In this document: positions 42,167-51,585 of the stretch, piece after piece | Position numbering within the stretch: the stretch's first letter is position 1 | Layout of the letters: each line of letters begins with the position of its first letter | NCBI RefSeq assembly: GCF_003340555.1 | Contig: NZ_QPLJ01000012.1 | Location: forward strand, 1 to 64,000 | Length of the DNA stretch: 64,000 nt | Reading direction: 5' to 3' | Origin: Jannaschia formosa | Lineage (GTDB): Bacteria > Pseudomonadota > Alphaproteobacteria > Rhodobacterales > Rhodobacteraceae | Made by a program: the position numbers and the translations under genes | The notes under the pieces: generated by a model | Databases searched by the model: none | Told to the model about the DNA's origin: nothing | Seen by the model: the letters and a program-made list of their open reading frames with translations, nothing else

Positions 42167-43281
42167 GGGCGCGCGCCGCCCTGACATGGCTGCTGGTCCT
42201 CGTCCTCGCGCTAGGCGCGGCGGCCGAGGCCCGGGCGCAGTCGGTCCGCATCAAGGATTTGGTCGAGTTCGACGGGGTGCGCGGCAACGACCTTGTGGGT
42301 TACGGCCTCGTCGTCGGGCTCGACGGCACCGGCGATGGGCTGCGCAACGCGCCCTACACCGAAGAGATCATGACCAACATCCTCGAACGCCTCGGCGTCA
42401 ACGTCACCGGGGAGCAGTTCCGCCCGCGCAACGTCGCCTCGGTCATCGTGACCGCCACGCTGCCGCCCTTCGCCCGCGCCGGCGGGCGAATCGACGTGAC
42501 CGTCTCGGCCATCGGCGACGCCGACAGCCTGCTGGGCGGCACGCTGGTGATGACGCCGCTGACGGCGGCGGACGGCGACGTCTACGCCGTGGCGCAGGGG
42601 ACGATCATTGCCGGCGGGGTGGCCGCGCGGGGCGAGGCAGCCGAGATCGTCGAGGGCGTGCCGACGGCGGGCGTCATCCCCTCGGGCGGCCGGGTCGAGC
42701 GGGAGGTCGATTTCGACTTCACCCAGCTGACGCAGATCCGGCTCGCCCTGAGGGAGCCGGACTTCACCACCGCGTCGCGCGTGGAACGGGCGATCAACGG
42801 CGCGCTCGGCGGCAGCTATGCGCGGATGCTCGACGCCGGCACGGTCCTGCTGGACATGGGGACCGGCAAGGCGCAATCGCCCGCGCACCTGATCAGCAGC
42901 ATCGAGAATATCGCCGTGGAGCCGGAGCATCGCGCACGGGTGGTCGTGGACCAGGCCTCGGGCACGATCGTGATGGGCCGGGACGTGCGCATCTCGGAAG
43001 TCGCGGTGTCGCAGAACAACCTGACCCTGCGCGTGCAGGAGGCGCCGCTGGTCAGCCAGCCGAACCCCTTCGCCCAAGGCCAGACCGTCGTCGTGCCGCG
43101 CACCGCCGTCGGGCTGGAGGAGGAGCCGGGACCGGGTCTTGCGCTGGTCGAGGGAGGCACCTCGCTCTCGGATGTGATCGCGGGACTGAACGCGCTCGGC
43201 GTCTCGGCGCGCGACATGATCGACATCCTCAAGAGCATCAAGGCGGCGGGCGCGCTGCATGCGGAATTCGTCGTGCGCTAG
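42163..43281 (+). CDS. flgI: Flagellar P-ring protein FlgI
   Basis: 372 aa; GTG start overlapping the flgL stop codon (GTGA). A Sec signal peptide (helix 8-22, then EARAQ) directs it to the periplasm. Mature SVRIKDLVEFDGVRGNDLVGYGLVVGLDGTGDG is almost a consensus FlgI beginning; the C-terminus LNALGVSARDMIDILKSIKAAGALHAE is also typical. It forms the P ring around the rod. Last gene of the flagellar run. Confidence 0.96.
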   Translation: MRARAALTWLLVLVLALGAAAEARAQSVRIKDLVEFDGVRGNDLVGYGLVVGLDGTGDGLRNAPYTEEIMTNILERLGVNVTGEQFRPRNVASVIVTATLPPFARAGGRIDVTVSAIGDADSLLGGTLVMTPLTAADGDVYAVAQGTIIAGGVAARGEAAEIVEGVPTAGVIPSGGRVEREVDFDFTQLTQIRLALREPDFTTASRVERAINGALGGSYARMLDAGTVLLDMGTGKAQSPAHLISSIENIAVEPEHRARVVVDQASGTIVMGRDVRISEVAVSQNNLTLRVQEAPLVSQPNPFAQGQTVVVPRTAVGLEEEPGPGLALVEGGTSLSDVIAGLNALGVSARDMIDILKSIKAAGALHAEFVVR

Positions 43282-43885
43282 GACTGTTCCCTTCCGTCCA
43301 GCGCCGCGCGTTCAAGCCTTCAGCCTCGCGGGTCGGACCCGAGGATCCTTCGGACCAGGTGGTCTTTGGGCCGAGTCCGCGGTTACCACAGGCGGGGCCG
43401 CAGCGGAGGGAGCTGCGCCAGGCATCAGGCGGGATCGCCGGCTTCGCGGGGACCGGCCGGACGGCGCGCGGCATTCCCGGCCCGAGGCGGCTCGGCCCGT
43501 CCGCGGCGCAGCTGGCAGCCGAGGCGCCGGGTCCCGCCCTAGGGCGGCGCCAGACGCGCGCGGGCCGGAGGCAAAGGAAGACCATCGGCCAGGTCGCGCG
43601 CAGCCCGCACCTTGCGCTTCAGGTCCGCCCGTCATGCGAGGGCGGGCCGCCGACGCATGGGGAAAACCCAGCCGGACCGTCCGGATCGGCGAATATGGGG
43701 CCGATTGCCCCCCTGGCGCCCGGCTCGGCTGCCCGAACCCTCCCTCCCGATCCATGCGCCCGAGGCCCTCGCCCCGCCTCCCGACGGACCATGGTCCGGG
43801 CCGACCGGTGCCCGCCGGCACCTTGGGCGCGCGCCGCATGGGAATGCGCCGCGCTCGCCTTGTTCCTCCGAAGGCTGGGCTCTAC
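43282..43885 (+). other. 604-bp gap between flgI and the S49 peptidase gene
   Basis: Very GC-rich. Frames are open on both strands for hundreds of codons, but all translations are Arg/Pro/Gly/Ala-rich with no recognisable motif. No tRNA, repeat or other flagellar gene (flgH would be a natural neighbour) was found. Confidence 0.5.
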
Positions 43886-44701
43886 ATGCCCTCCATGCCA
43901 TTCCGCGCCCCCTTCCCGTTCACCCCCAGACCGCCCCGCGTCTCGGTGCTCCGGCTGCAAGGCGTCATCTCGGCCGGGGGTGGGCGCGGCGCACTTTCCC
44001 ATGCCGGGCTGTCGCCGCTGATCGAGCGTGCCTTCCGCAAGGGCCGCCCCAAGGCGGTCGCGCTGCAGATCAACTCGCCCGGCGGGTCGCCCGTCCAGTC
44101 GGCGCTGATCGGCGGGCATATCCGGCGGCTGGCCGACGAGCTCGACATCCCGGTCCATGCCTTCGTCGAGGACGTCGCCGCATCGGGCGGCTACTGGCTT
44201 GCGGCGGCGGCGGACGACATTCATGTCGACCCGTCCTCGATCACCGGCAGCATCGGAGTGATCTCGGCCGGGTTCGGCTTTCACGAGCTGATCGCCCGCT
44301 ACGGGATCGAGCGTCGCGTCCACACCGCGGGCGAGGACAAGTCCCTGCTCGACCCGTTTCGCCCGGAGCGGGACGAGGACGTCACCCGGCTCAAGGCGAT
44401 CCAGGCGCGCATCCATGACAGCTTCATCGAGCACGTGCGGACGCGCCGGGGCGACCGACTCGTCACCGACCGCGACCTGTTCACCGGCGACGTCTTCATC
44501 GGGCAGGAGGCGGTCGAGGCCGGGCTCGTCGACGGGATCGGGCACCTGGTGCCGATCATGCGCGCGCGCTACGGCGACGATCTGCGCTTCAGCCGCCTCG
44601 CCCCTCGCCGGCCTTTCCTGCAGCGGCTGATGCCCTCCGTGCTGGACGATGCGGCGGCCGCGCTGGAGAGCCGCGCGCTCTGGGCGCGCTACGGCCTGTA
44701 G
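43886..44701 (+). CDS. S49 (SppA/SohB-type) serine peptidase
   Basis: 271 aa. Catalytic dyad visible as S100 in EDVAASGGYWLAAAA and K152 in HTAGEDKSLLDPF; INSPGGSPVQSALI (62-75) forms the oxyanion/substrate region. No transmembrane helix at the N-terminus, unlike SppA, so it may be soluble or peripheral. The start could be the ATG at 43886 or 43895; the open frame upstream is a GC shadow. Followed directly by a 54-aa gene, the two stop/start codons being adjacent. Confidence 0.9.
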   Translation: MPSMPFRAPFPFTPRPPRVSVLRLQGVISAGGGRGALSHAGLSPLIERAFRKGRPKAVALQINSPGGSPVQSALIGGHIRRLADELDIPVHAFVEDVAASGGYWLAAAADDIHVDPSSITGSIGVISAGFGFHELIARYGIERRVHTAGEDKSLLDPFRPERDEDVTRLKAIQARIHDSFIEHVRTRRGDRLVTDRDLFTGDVFIGQEAVEAGLVDGIGHLVPIMRARYGDDLRFSRLAPRRPFLQRLMPSVLDDAAAALESRALWARYGL

Positions 44702-44866
44702 ATGCTGGTCAAGATCGTCACCCTGTTCCTGATCGGAATGGCCGTGCTCGCCATGTTCGGCCGGCTGCGCATGCCGCGCCTGCGCGGTCGCGCGACCTGC
44801 CGCGATTGCGGCGCGCCGCGCGTCGGGCGCGGCCCCTGCCCCTGCCGGAAGGTACCGCGCGCATGA
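44702..44866 (+). CDS. 54-aa membrane-anchored zinc-ribbon-like protein
   Basis: Starts immediately after the peptidase stop codon and its TGA overlaps the next ATG (ATGA), so it is embedded in the operon and probably real. MLVKIVTLFLIGMAVLAMFG gives one transmembrane helix (about 3-19), followed by a basic linker and a cysteine knuckle, C33-x2-C36 and C46-x-C48, which could bind zinc. I recall short proteins of this design from related bacteria but know no function. Confidence 0.75.
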   Translation: MLVKIVTLFLIGMAVLAMFGRLRMPRLRGRATCRDCGAPRVGRGPCPCRKVPRA

Positions 44867-45789
44867 TCTTCGAAGTCCTGAGCGTCGTCGTCGGCCTCGT
44901 CATCCTCATCTTCGCAGGCGACGCTCTGGTGAAGGGCGCCGTCAACCTGGCGCTGCGGCTCGGCCTGCCCGCGCTGGTCGTCAGCCTGACCGTCGTCGCC
45001 TTCGGCACCTCGGCGCCAGAGCTTCTGGTCAGCGTGCAGGCGATCCTCGACGGGGCGCCGGGCCTGGCGCTGGGGAATGTCGTCGGCTCGAACACGGCGA
45101 ACGTCCTTCTGGTGCTGGGCATTCCCGCGCTGATCGCGACGATGCACACCTCGGGCCACGACACGCGGCGCGACTATCTCTACATGCTGGGGGCGAGCGT
45201 GCTGTTCATCGGCCTCTGCTTCACCGGCATTCTGGTCTGGTGGCACGGGCTGATCCTGCTGGCCGCGCTGGCCGCGGTGCTGGCCGCGACCTTCCTCGCC
45301 TCGCGCGGCGAGGAGGTGGAGGTCGAGGGCGCCGAGCCCGGCCTGCCCGGCTGGAAGCTGAGCGTCTTCCTCATCCTCGGCCTCGTCGGCCTGCCGCTGG
45401 GCGCCAACCTTCTGGTCGACGGTGCCACCGCCATCGCCCGCGCCTTCGGCGTGACCGAGACGGTGATCGGCCTGACGCTGGTCGCCATCGGCACCTCGCT
45501 GCCGGAACTGGCGACCACGGTCATGGCGGCAATCCGGCGGCATGCGGACGTTGCGCTGGGTAACGTGATCGGGTCGAACCTGTTCAACCTGCTCGGCATC
45601 ATCGGCGTCGCGGTGCTGGTCGGGCCGATCCCGGTCGAGCGGTCGTTCCTCGTGCTCGACCTCTGGATCATGCTCGGGGCGACGCTGCTGCTGGTGCCCT
45701 TCGTCTTCCTCGGCCGCGACATCACCCGCCTCTGGGGCATCGGGCTGGTCGCGCTTTACGGGTCCTACCTCTTCTGGGTGCTGACATGA
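44863..45789 (+). CDS. Calcium/sodium antiporter (CaCA superfamily, YrbG-like)
   Basis: 308 aa, about ten helices, with the two inverted alpha repeats that bind cations: VAFGTSAPELLVS (about 46-58) with GNVVGSNTANVLLVLG, and VAIGTSLPELATTV with GNVIGSNLFNLLGIIG. Inner-membrane exchanger. Coupled by 4-bp overlaps to the small gene upstream and the SDR gene downstream. Confidence 0.93.
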   Translation: MIFEVLSVVVGLVILIFAGDALVKGAVNLALRLGLPALVVSLTVVAFGTSAPELLVSVQAILDGAPGLALGNVVGSNTANVLLVLGIPALIATMHTSGHDTRRDYLYMLGASVLFIGLCFTGILVWWHGLILLAALAAVLAATFLASRGEEVEVEGAEPGLPGWKLSVFLILGLVGLPLGANLLVDGATAIARAFGVTETVIGLTLVAIGTSLPELATTVMAAIRRHADVALGNVIGSNLFNLLGIIGVAVLVGPIPVERSFLVLDLWIMLGATLLLVPFVFLGRDITRLWGIGLVALYGSYLFWVLT

Positions 45790-46556
45790 GGGCCCTCGTC
45801 ACCGGGGCCGGGGCGCGCCTCGGCGCCGAGATGGCGCGCGAGCTGGCGCGCCTCGGCCACGACGTCGCCGTGCATTACGCCACCTCGGACGAGGGCGCCC
45901 GCGCCGTCGCAGCCGAGATCGAGGCGATGGGGCGGAAGGCGGTGCCGCTCCGCGCCGACCTGCTGGACCTCGCCGACTGCGAGACGCTGGTCCCCCGCGC
46001 CGCCGAGGCGCTGGGCGGGCCGCTCACGGTGCTGGTCAACAACGCCTCCATCTTCGAACATGACGACCTCTCGACTGCCACGCATCAAAGCTGGGACCGG
46101 CATTTCGGATCGAATCTGCGCGCGCCCTTCCTGCTGATCCAGGCCTTCGCGCGGCAGGCGCCCGAGGTCGGGTCCGACGGCCTGCCGCAGGCCGCCGCCT
46201 CGGTCGTCAACATGATCGACCAGAGGGTCCGCAAGCTGACCCCCGAGTTCATGACCTACACGCTGGCCAAGGCCGGGCTCTGGACGCTGACCCGGACCGC
46301 GGCGCAGGCGCTCGCGCCGCGGATCCGGGTCAACGCGATCGGCCCGGGTCCGAGCCTTCGCGGCACCCGCCAGTCCGAGGCGCATTTCGCAGCACAGCGC
46401 GACGCGACGCTTCTGGAACGCGGCTCGCCGCCGCAGGACATCCTGCACGCGCTCCGCTATCTTCTGGGCGCGTCCTCGGTCACGGGACAGCTGATCTGCG
46501 TCGATGGCGGACAGCATCTGGCCTGGCAGACGCCGGACGTGCTCGGGGTCGAATGA
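45786..46556 (+). CDS. SDR-family oxidoreductase (pteridine-reductase-like)
   Basis: 256 aa. Rossmann loop TGAGARLGAEMARELA (6-21); NNAS; catalytic Y-x3-K in MTYTLAKAGLWTLTR; NMIDQRV in place of the usual NISS. The TGAGxRLG start and VNMIDQR segment are typical of the FolM/pteridine-reductase-like SDRs in alphaproteobacteria, so a dihydrofolate- or pterin-reducing role is plausible but unproven. Starts inside the antiporter stop codon. Confidence 0.87.
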   Translation: MRALVTGAGARLGAEMARELARLGHDVAVHYATSDEGARAVAAEIEAMGRKAVPLRADLLDLADCETLVPRAAEALGGPLTVLVNNASIFEHDDLSTATHQSWDRHFGSNLRAPFLLIQAFARQAPEVGSDGLPQAAASVVNMIDQRVRKLTPEFMTYTLAKAGLWTLTRTAAQALAPRIRVNAIGPGPSLRGTRQSEAHFAAQRDATLLERGSPPQDILHALRYLLGASSVTGQLICVDGGQHLAWQTPDVLGVE

Positions 46557-46861
46557 GCCCTGTCGCACGGGGACCGGCTGAAACTGTCCACGAGCGATCC
46601 CTGCGCGCTTTTCGGGGGATGCGGCCCCTTCCGAAACAGGCGAATCCGGGATTCATAATTATTTATCCTCGCCGAATCAGGGGTTTGTCCTCTGACACAG
46701 CGTCACCAATCTGTCATAGAAGCTTAACGAACCCGTTGACTCCAAAGGCTGGAACTGGATTGCCCCCAGATTTATCCCCAGCTTGAACGGGGGATTGGCC
46801 CGCCCCTGGGGCCTTGCGACTCACCCCTTTCCCGAGGCAGCGCGCGAGAATCGAGAGAGCC
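46557..46861 (+). promoter_or_regulatory. 305-bp AT-richer region upstream of uvrC
   Basis: Noticeably lower GC between about 46640 and 46790. Contains TTGACT near 46737 and TTATCC-like strings (TTTATCCTCG, TTTATCCCCA), but I could not pair a -35 with a good -10. Holds no ORF of interest; presumably carries the uvrC promoter. Confidence 0.35.
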
Positions 46862-48718
46862 ATGGACGACGCCACGATCCGGACCGGCCCGGAGGTCATC
46901 AAGTCCTTCCTCAGGACGCTCGACGGCTCGCCGGGCGTCTACCGCATGCTCGATGGCGAAAGCCGCGTCCTCTATGTCGGCAAGGCGCGCAACCTGAAGA
47001 ACCGGGTCTCGAACTATGCCCGGCTCAGCGGCCACAGTCCGCGCATCCGGCGGATGATCTCCGAGACGGCATCGATGATGGTGCTGACGACGGGAACCGA
47101 GCTCGAGGCGCTGCTGCTGGAGCAGAACCTGATCAAGCAGCTCAAGCCGCGCTACAACGTGCTGCTGCGCGACGACAAGTCCTTCCCGAACATCGAGGTG
47201 ACCTCCGGCCACGGCTTTCCGCAGATCCGCAAGCATCGCGGCGCCAAGGGCAAGGGCACCTATTTCGGCCCCTTCGCCTCGGCCGGCGCGGTGAACCGCG
47301 TCCTCAACCAGCTTCAGCGCGTGTTCCTGCTGCGCAACTGCTCCGACAGCGAGTTCGAGGCCCGCAGCCGGCCCTGCCTCAACTACCAGATCAAGCGCTG
47401 CAGCGCCCCCTGCGTGGGCCACATCACCCACAGCGCCTATGCCGAGTCGGTCCGCGACGCCGAGCGGTTCCTGCGCGGCGAGACGACCGAGATCCAGGAG
47501 AAGCTCGCCCAGGAGATGGAGGCCGCCGCCGCCGAGATGGAGTTCGAGCGCGCCGCAGCCCTGCGCGACCGGATCAAGGCGATGACGAACGTCCAGTCGA
47601 CCCAGGGCGTCAACCCCCAGGGCGTGCCCGAGGCCGACGTGATCGGCCTGCACATGGAGGGCGGCCAGGCCTGCGTGCAGGTCTTCTTCATCCGCGCGGG
47701 CCAGAACTGGGGCAACAGCGACTTCTATCCCAAGGTCTCCGATGACATGAGCCCGGCCGAGGTGATGGAAGCCTTCCTCGGCCAGTTCTACGACGGCAAG
47801 GAGCCGCCGCGCATGGTGCTGCTGTCGCATGGCATCGAGGATGGCGACCTGATGGTCGAGGCCCTGTCCGAGAAGGCCGGGCGCCGGGTGCAGTTGCTGC
47901 ATCCGCAGCGGGGCGAGAAGGCCGAACTGGTGCAGGGCGCCGTGCGCAACGCCCGGGAATCGCTGGGCCGCCGGATGTCCGAGAGCGCGACGCAGGCCCG
48001 GCTGCTGCGCGGGATCGCCGAGGCCTTCGACCTGCCCGCCCCTCCGGCGCGAATCGAGGTCTACGACAACTCCCACATCCAGGGCAGTCACGCCGTGGGC
48101 GCGATGATCGTCAGCGGGTCGGAGGGCTTCGAGAAGTCGCAGTACCGCAAGTTCAACATCAAGGACACGGAGCTGACCCCGGGCGACGATTTCGGGATGA
48201 TGAAGGAGGTGCTGACCCGCCGGTTCAAGCGCCTGCTGAAGGAGGACCCGGAGCGGAATTCCGGCCTCTGGCCCGACTTGCTGCTGATCGACGGCGGTGC
48301 CGGACAGGTCAGCGCGGTGCGCCAGATCATGCGCGAGATGGGGGTCGAGGACATCGCCATGGTCGGCGTCGCCAAGGGCGTCGACCGCGACCACGGCAAG
48401 GAGGAGTTCCACCGCACCGGCCAGCCAGTGAAGGCGCTGCCGCGCAACGACCCCGTGCTCTACTTCATCCAGCGCCTGCGCGACGAGGCGCACCGCTTCG
48501 CCATCGGCACCCATCGCGCCAAGCGGGCGAAGGCGCTGGTCGCAAACCCGCTCGACGAGGTGCCGGGCGTGGGACCGGGCCGCAAGCGCGCGCTGCTGAC
48601 GCATTTCGGCTCCGCCAAGGCGGTCAGCCGTGCGGCGTTGAAGGACCTGAAGGCGGTGGACGGGATCAGCGACGCGATGGCCGAGACGATCCACCGGCAT
48701 TTCCACGAGAAGGGGTGA
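46862..48718 (+). CDS. uvrC: Excinuclease ABC subunit C
   Basis: Makes both incisions in nucleotide excision repair. 618 aa with the full domain order: GIY-YIG nuclease ([26 protein letters not shown], about 23-48), Cys-rich stretch ([19 protein letters not shown], about 177-195), UVR motif for UvrB contact ([17 protein letters not shown]), RNase H-like nuclease ([22 protein letters not shown]) and a C-terminal HhH ([18 protein letters not shown]). ATG at 46862. Confidence 0.97.
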   Translation: MDDATIRTGPEVIKSFLRTLDGSPGVYRMLDGESRVLYVGKARNLKNRVSNYARLSGHSPRIRRMISETASMMVLTTGTELEALLLEQNLIKQLKPRYNVLLRDDKSFPNIEVTSGHGFPQIRKHRGAKGKGTYFGPFASAGAVNRVLNQLQRVFLLRNCSDSEFEARSRPCLNYQIKRCSAPCVGHITHSAYAESVRDAERFLRGETTEIQEKLAQEMEAAAAEMEFERAAALRDRIKAMTNVQSTQGVNPQGVPEADVIGLHMEGGQACVQVFFIRAGQNWGNSDFYPKVSDDMSPAEVMEAFLGQFYDGKEPPRMVLLSHGIEDGDLMVEALSEKAGRRVQLLHPQRGEKAELVQGAVRNARESLGRRMSESATQARLLRGIAEAFDLPAPPARIEVYDNSHIQGSHAVGAMIVSGSEGFEKSQYRKFNIKDTELTPGDDFGMMKEVLTRRFKRLLKEDPERNSGLWPDLLLIDGGAGQVSAVRQIMREMGVEDIAMVGVAKGVDRDHGKEEFHRTGQPVKALPRNDPVLYFIQRLRDEAHRFAIGTHRAKRAKALVANPLDEVPGVGPGRKRALLTHFGSAKAVSRAALKDLKAVDGISDAMAETIHRHFHEKG

Positions 48719-48893
48719 GCGGCGCCCGGAGACGGGTTCGGGGGTCCTTTCCCGGCCGAAGGCGGGATCGGCGCAAGCCGGTCCCCGGCCGAAAACGCGC
48801 CCTGCGACTGGAGTTGTGCCTGTTTCGCGCACGAAACGGCCGGCGCGCGTGCCGGGGATGGCGTGTCCGGGACAAGCCCGCTAGACCAAGGCC

Positions 48894-49562
48894 ATGACTT
48901 GGACGCTGCCCAATATCCTCACGGTCATCCGGCTCTTCGCGGCGCCGGGCGTGGCGGTGATGTTCCTGTTCTTCGCCCGGCCCTGGGCGGACTGGTTCGC
49001 GCTGGTGCTCTTCGTGACCGCGGCCGTGACCGACTGGTTCGACGGCTACATCGCCCGCGAATACAACCAGGAGAGCCGCTTCGGTGCGATGCTCGACCCG
49101 ATCGCCGACAAGGCGATGGTGGTCATCGCGCTTCTGGTCATCACTGGCTTCTCGGGAATGAATCCCTGGATCCTGCTGCCCGCGACGATCATCCTCTTCC
49201 GGGAGGTTTTCGTCAGCGGCCTCAGGGAGTTCCTCGGCGCGACCTCGTCGCTCCTGAAGGTCACGAAGCTGGCCAAGTGGAAGACGACGGCGCAGATGAT
49301 CGCCATCGCGGTGCTGTTCTCGACCGGCATCTTCGAGCATCACTTCGCCGAACGGGTGCATGGCATGGACATGGAGACGGTCGGCGCCATCCTCGAGGGC
49401 GAGATCCCGGACGAGCTGTCGCTGGGCCTGCTGCTCTGGCTGCAGGACGCGACCTTCTTCGCGGGGACGATCCTGCTCTGGATCGCGGCGGCGCTGACGG
49501 CGATCACCGGCTGGGACTACTTCTCGAAGGCGCGGCCCTATCTGACGGACAAGCCCAGGTGA
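48894..49562 (+). CDS. pgsA: CDP-diacylglycerol-glycerol-3-phosphate 3-phosphatidyltransferase
   Basis: Commits CDP-diacylglycerol to phosphatidylglycerol synthesis at the inner membrane. 222 aa with five to six helices. CDP-alcohol phosphotransferase motif D-G-x2-A-R...G-x3-D-x3-D is visible as TDWFDGYIAREYNQESRFGAMLDPIADK (about 44-71). The stop codon overlaps the GTG of moaD, an order (uvrC-pgsA-moaD-moaE) common in alphaproteobacteria. Confidence 0.96.
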   Translation: MTWTLPNILTVIRLFAAPGVAVMFLFFARPWADWFALVLFVTAAVTDWFDGYIAREYNQESRFGAMLDPIADKAMVVIALLVITGFSGMNPWILLPATIILFREVFVSGLREFLGATSSLLKVTKLAKWKTTAQMIAIAVLFSTGIFEHHFAERVHGMDMETVGAILEGEIPDELSLGLLLWLQDATFFAGTILLWIAAALTAITGWDYFSKARPYLTDKPR

Positions 49563-49810
49563 CGCTGCGGGTCCTTTATTTCGCCTGGCTCCGGGAGCGG
49601 ATCGGGACGGGCCGCGAGGAGGTGGAGACCGGGGCTGCGACGGTGGCCGACCTGGTCGAGGAGCTGCGGGCGCGCGAGGAGCGTTATGCCGTGGCCTTTG
49701 CCGACATGACCACCGTGCGCGCGGCGGTCGATCAGGAGCTGGTGCCGCTCGACACGCCGCTGGCCGGCGCCCGCGAGGTGGCGTTCTTCCCGCCGATGAC
49801 CGGGGGGTGA
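49559..49810 (+). CDS. moaD: Molybdopterin synthase small subunit MoaD
   Basis: 83-aa ubiquitin-like protein, GTG start inside the pgsA stop codon. Begins VTLRVLYFAWLRERIGTG and ends FFPPMTGG; the C-terminal Gly-Gly is thiocarboxylated and donates sulfur to precursor Z. Forms a heterotetramer with MoaE, encoded 26 bp downstream. Confidence 0.95.
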   Translation: MTLRVLYFAWLRERIGTGREEVETGAATVADLVEELRAREERYAVAFADMTTVRAAVDQELVPLDTPLAGAREVAFFPPMTGG

Positions 49811-49848
49811 TTTCATGGGTGATCCGCGGGTGATCCATGGGTGATCCG
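49808..49848 (-). repeat. Array of three 11-bp units across the moaD-moaE junction
   Basis: On the plus strand GGGTGATCC recurs at 11-bp spacing (49817, 49828, 49839). The moaD stop codon lies at one end and the moaE ATG (49837) inside the array. Same unit and length as the array at 279-319 in the other orientation. Confidence 0.6.
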
Positions 49849-50322
49849 GGTCCGACATCCGCTGCCGCGCTCCGCATCCTCGTCACCGAGGCGGAGTTCG
49901 ACCTCGCCGCCGAGGCGGAGCGGCTGGAGACCGGCCCCGAGACCGGCGCCGTCGTCACCTTCCTCGGCCGGGTCCGCGACGTCGTCTCGGAGGACGGGGG
50001 CGGGCTCCGCCACATGGAGATCGAGCACTATCCCGGCATGACCGAGCGCGCGCTGGAAGCCATCGCCCGGGAAGCCGCCGACCGCTGGCCGCTGGCGGGG
50101 GTGACGGTGATCCACCGTTACGGACATTTGGCCCCCGGCGACCGCATCATGATGGTCGCCACGTCCTCGCGCCACCGCGAGGCAGCCTTCGAGGCGGCGG
50201 CCTTCCTGATGGACTACCTGAAGTCGCGCGCGCCGTTCTGGAAGAAGGAAGTGACGGCGGACGGGGAGGCGTGGGTCGCGGCGGTGGAGAAGGATGAGGA
50301 CGCGCTGGGGCGGTGGAGGTAA
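49837..50322 (+). CDS. moaE: Molybdopterin synthase catalytic subunit MoaE
   Basis: 161 aa. Converts precursor Z to molybdopterin using MoaD thiocarboxylate. Family motifs: GAVVTFLGRVRD (about 38-49), MEIEHYPGMTERAL, VIHRYGHLAPGD and the active-site Lys region LKSRAPFWKKE. The first about 12 residues (MGDPGPTSAAAL) derive from the 11-bp array and are not part of the fold; no better start codon is visible. Confidence 0.95.
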   Translation: MGDPGPTSAAALRILVTEAEFDLAAEAERLETGPETGAVVTFLGRVRDVVSEDGGGLRHMEIEHYPGMTERALEAIAREAADRWPLAGVTVIHRYGHLAPGDRIMMVATSSRHREAAFEAAAFLMDYLKSRAPFWKKEVTADGEAWVAAVEKDEDALGRWR

Positions 50323-50449
50323 CCTGCTCCTTGGGCCGGGCGTCGCATCCCGTTCAGGTTGGGAGACATCCCCCGCGACGCCTCCGATGGATTTTTGTTC
50401 ACCCCTGCTCACGTCCAGACCTCGGGGCCGGTCCCTCGACCCGTTCGCC

Positions 50450-50455
50450 TTGACA
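50450..50455 (+). promoter_or_regulatory. Consensus -35-like TTGACA upstream of the glycine-rich gene
   Basis: TTGACA sits 72 bp before the ATG at 50527. The -10 window 17 bp on (CTTCCT) is poor; TATTCT near 50500 is the best -10-like hexamer but is too far. A small hairpin (CAGCTT/AAGCTG) lies just behind the -35. Also nearby is a T-rich string (50380-50402) resembling the maoC upstream region. Confidence 0.3.
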
Positions 50456-50526
50456 GCTTGCGCAAAGCTGCGCTTCCTCAAGAAATCATCACACAACGTA
50501 TTCTGACCGCTTCCTTGGGGGTGAAG

Positions 50527-51585
50527 ATGAATTTTCAGCCGCTGTATTCCTTAATTTTCGCCAGCGCCGTCTTCGCTGCGCTTGTCACGGCGCCTGCCGC
50601 CCAGGCCGCGACGTTTCGCTTCGGCTATGCCGGTGAAATTCAGACGGGCACCGTCGTCGAGGCGGGCGTCTATCGCGTGACCGTCGGAGGCGCGCGGGGC
50701 GGCGACGGCGCCATTACAGCCGGCGGTGTCGGCGCCCTGATCGCCGGCGAACTGTTCCTGGACGCTGGCGCAAGCTTCGATGTTTTGGTCGGTGGCGCCG
50801 GAAAGAGTTATCATGGAGGCGGCGGCGGCGGCCTGAGCTATTTCTCTGCGGGACCAGACGCGCTCGCCATTGCAGGCGGCGGCGGCGGCGGCGCCGGATT
50901 CGGTTGTCTATGCCCTTTCAATTGGGACCGGATCGCCTTCTACGATGGCGGTGATGGCCGCGCCGCCACGGCAGGTCAGAATGCCGGCGGACTCTTCGAA
51001 GGCAAGGGTGGGTCAGGCGGCGTCGACGGAGCAGGTGGAGGAGACGGTCAAGCCTACCTACTTGCAAATCCGTCTGCCGACACAGTCGAAGACAGGTGGA
51101 TTACCGTGGAAGGAGGCGGAGGCGGTGCGGGCTGGGATGGGCCTGACAAGGAAGACGTGACTATCAACAGCGGCTTCTCGAGACCTGAATGGACTGGCGG
51201 CGGCCAGAGTACGTTCGGCGGTGATCAAGCCGGCGGGTTTGGCGGCGGCGGTGGCGCCGGCGGCTTCCTCGGCGGCGGCGGGGGAGCCGGCTACGGCGGC
51301 GGCGGCGGCGGCGGCGGCGGGCTTCTGGACACGGTCGACGAAGACGTCCTGTACTCCTTCGGCGGCGGCGGCGGCGGGTCCTTCCTCTCGCCCCTGTTCA
51401 CGAACACCCGGATGGTGACGGGCGGCGCGAGCGACGGAGCCCTGGTCTCGGTCGAGCTTCTCGAGTCCGAACTCGGCTCCGGGCCGACGGCGCCTCCGGT
51501 TCCTGTTCCCCTTCCGGGCGCATTAGGATTGCTCGTTGCCGCATTGGCCGTGCTCTTCGGCTTCACCCGCCTGCGACGGGCCTGA
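50527..51585 (+). CDS. Glycine-rich secreted protein with VPLP-type C-terminal sorting signal
   Basis: 352 aa. Signal peptide (SLIFASAVFAALVTAPAAQA). The mature part is extremely glycine-rich, with runs of up to eleven Gly around 240-263 separated by acidic and aromatic residues, and resembles glycine-rich adhesin/surface proteins. The end, VPVPLPGALGLLVAALAVLF followed by GFTRLRRA, is a PEP-CTERM/VPLPA-like signal for exosortase-type processing. The 5' half is lower in GC than all surrounding genes, hinting at transfer. An alternative start is the GTG at 50521. Function unknown; a surface or biofilm role is inference. Confidence 0.85.
   Translation: MNFQPLYSLIFASAVFAALVTAPAAQAATFRFGYAGEIQTGTVVEAGVYRVTVGGARGGDGAITAGGVGALIAGELFLDAGASFDVLVGGAGKSYHGGGGGGLSYFSAGPDALAIAGGGGGGAGFGCLCPFNWDRIAFYDGGDGRAATAGQNAGGLFEGKGGSGGVDGAGGGDGQAYLLANPSADTVEDRWITVEGGGGGAGWDGPDKEDVTINSGFSRPEWTGGGQSTFGGDQAGGFGGGGGAGGFLGGGGGAGYGGGGGGGGGLLDTVDEDVLYSFGGGGGGSFLSPLFTNTRMVTGGASDGALVSVELLESELGSGPTAPPVPVPLPGALGLLVAALAVLFGFTRLRRA

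Noticed and set aside
43259-43885. Possible 209-residue N-terminal extension of the S49 peptidase
   Set aside because: Low-complexity Arg/Gly/Pro sequence. The recognisable protein starts at MPSMPFRAPF, where the family fold begins.
42186-44021. 611-codon frame overlapping flgI and the following gap
   Set aside because: It is out of frame with flgI, and the part beyond flgI shows no conserved-looking sequence.
46640-46800. Possible replication origin because of TTATCC-like strings and lower GC
   Set aside because: Only two imperfect DnaA-like boxes, no cluster, and no dnaA, parA or hemE neighbour.
51225-51380. Regular GGC runs as a possible CRISPR or microsatellite array
   Set aside because: They encode the Gly runs of the secreted protein. 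There are no spacers and the unit is a single codon.
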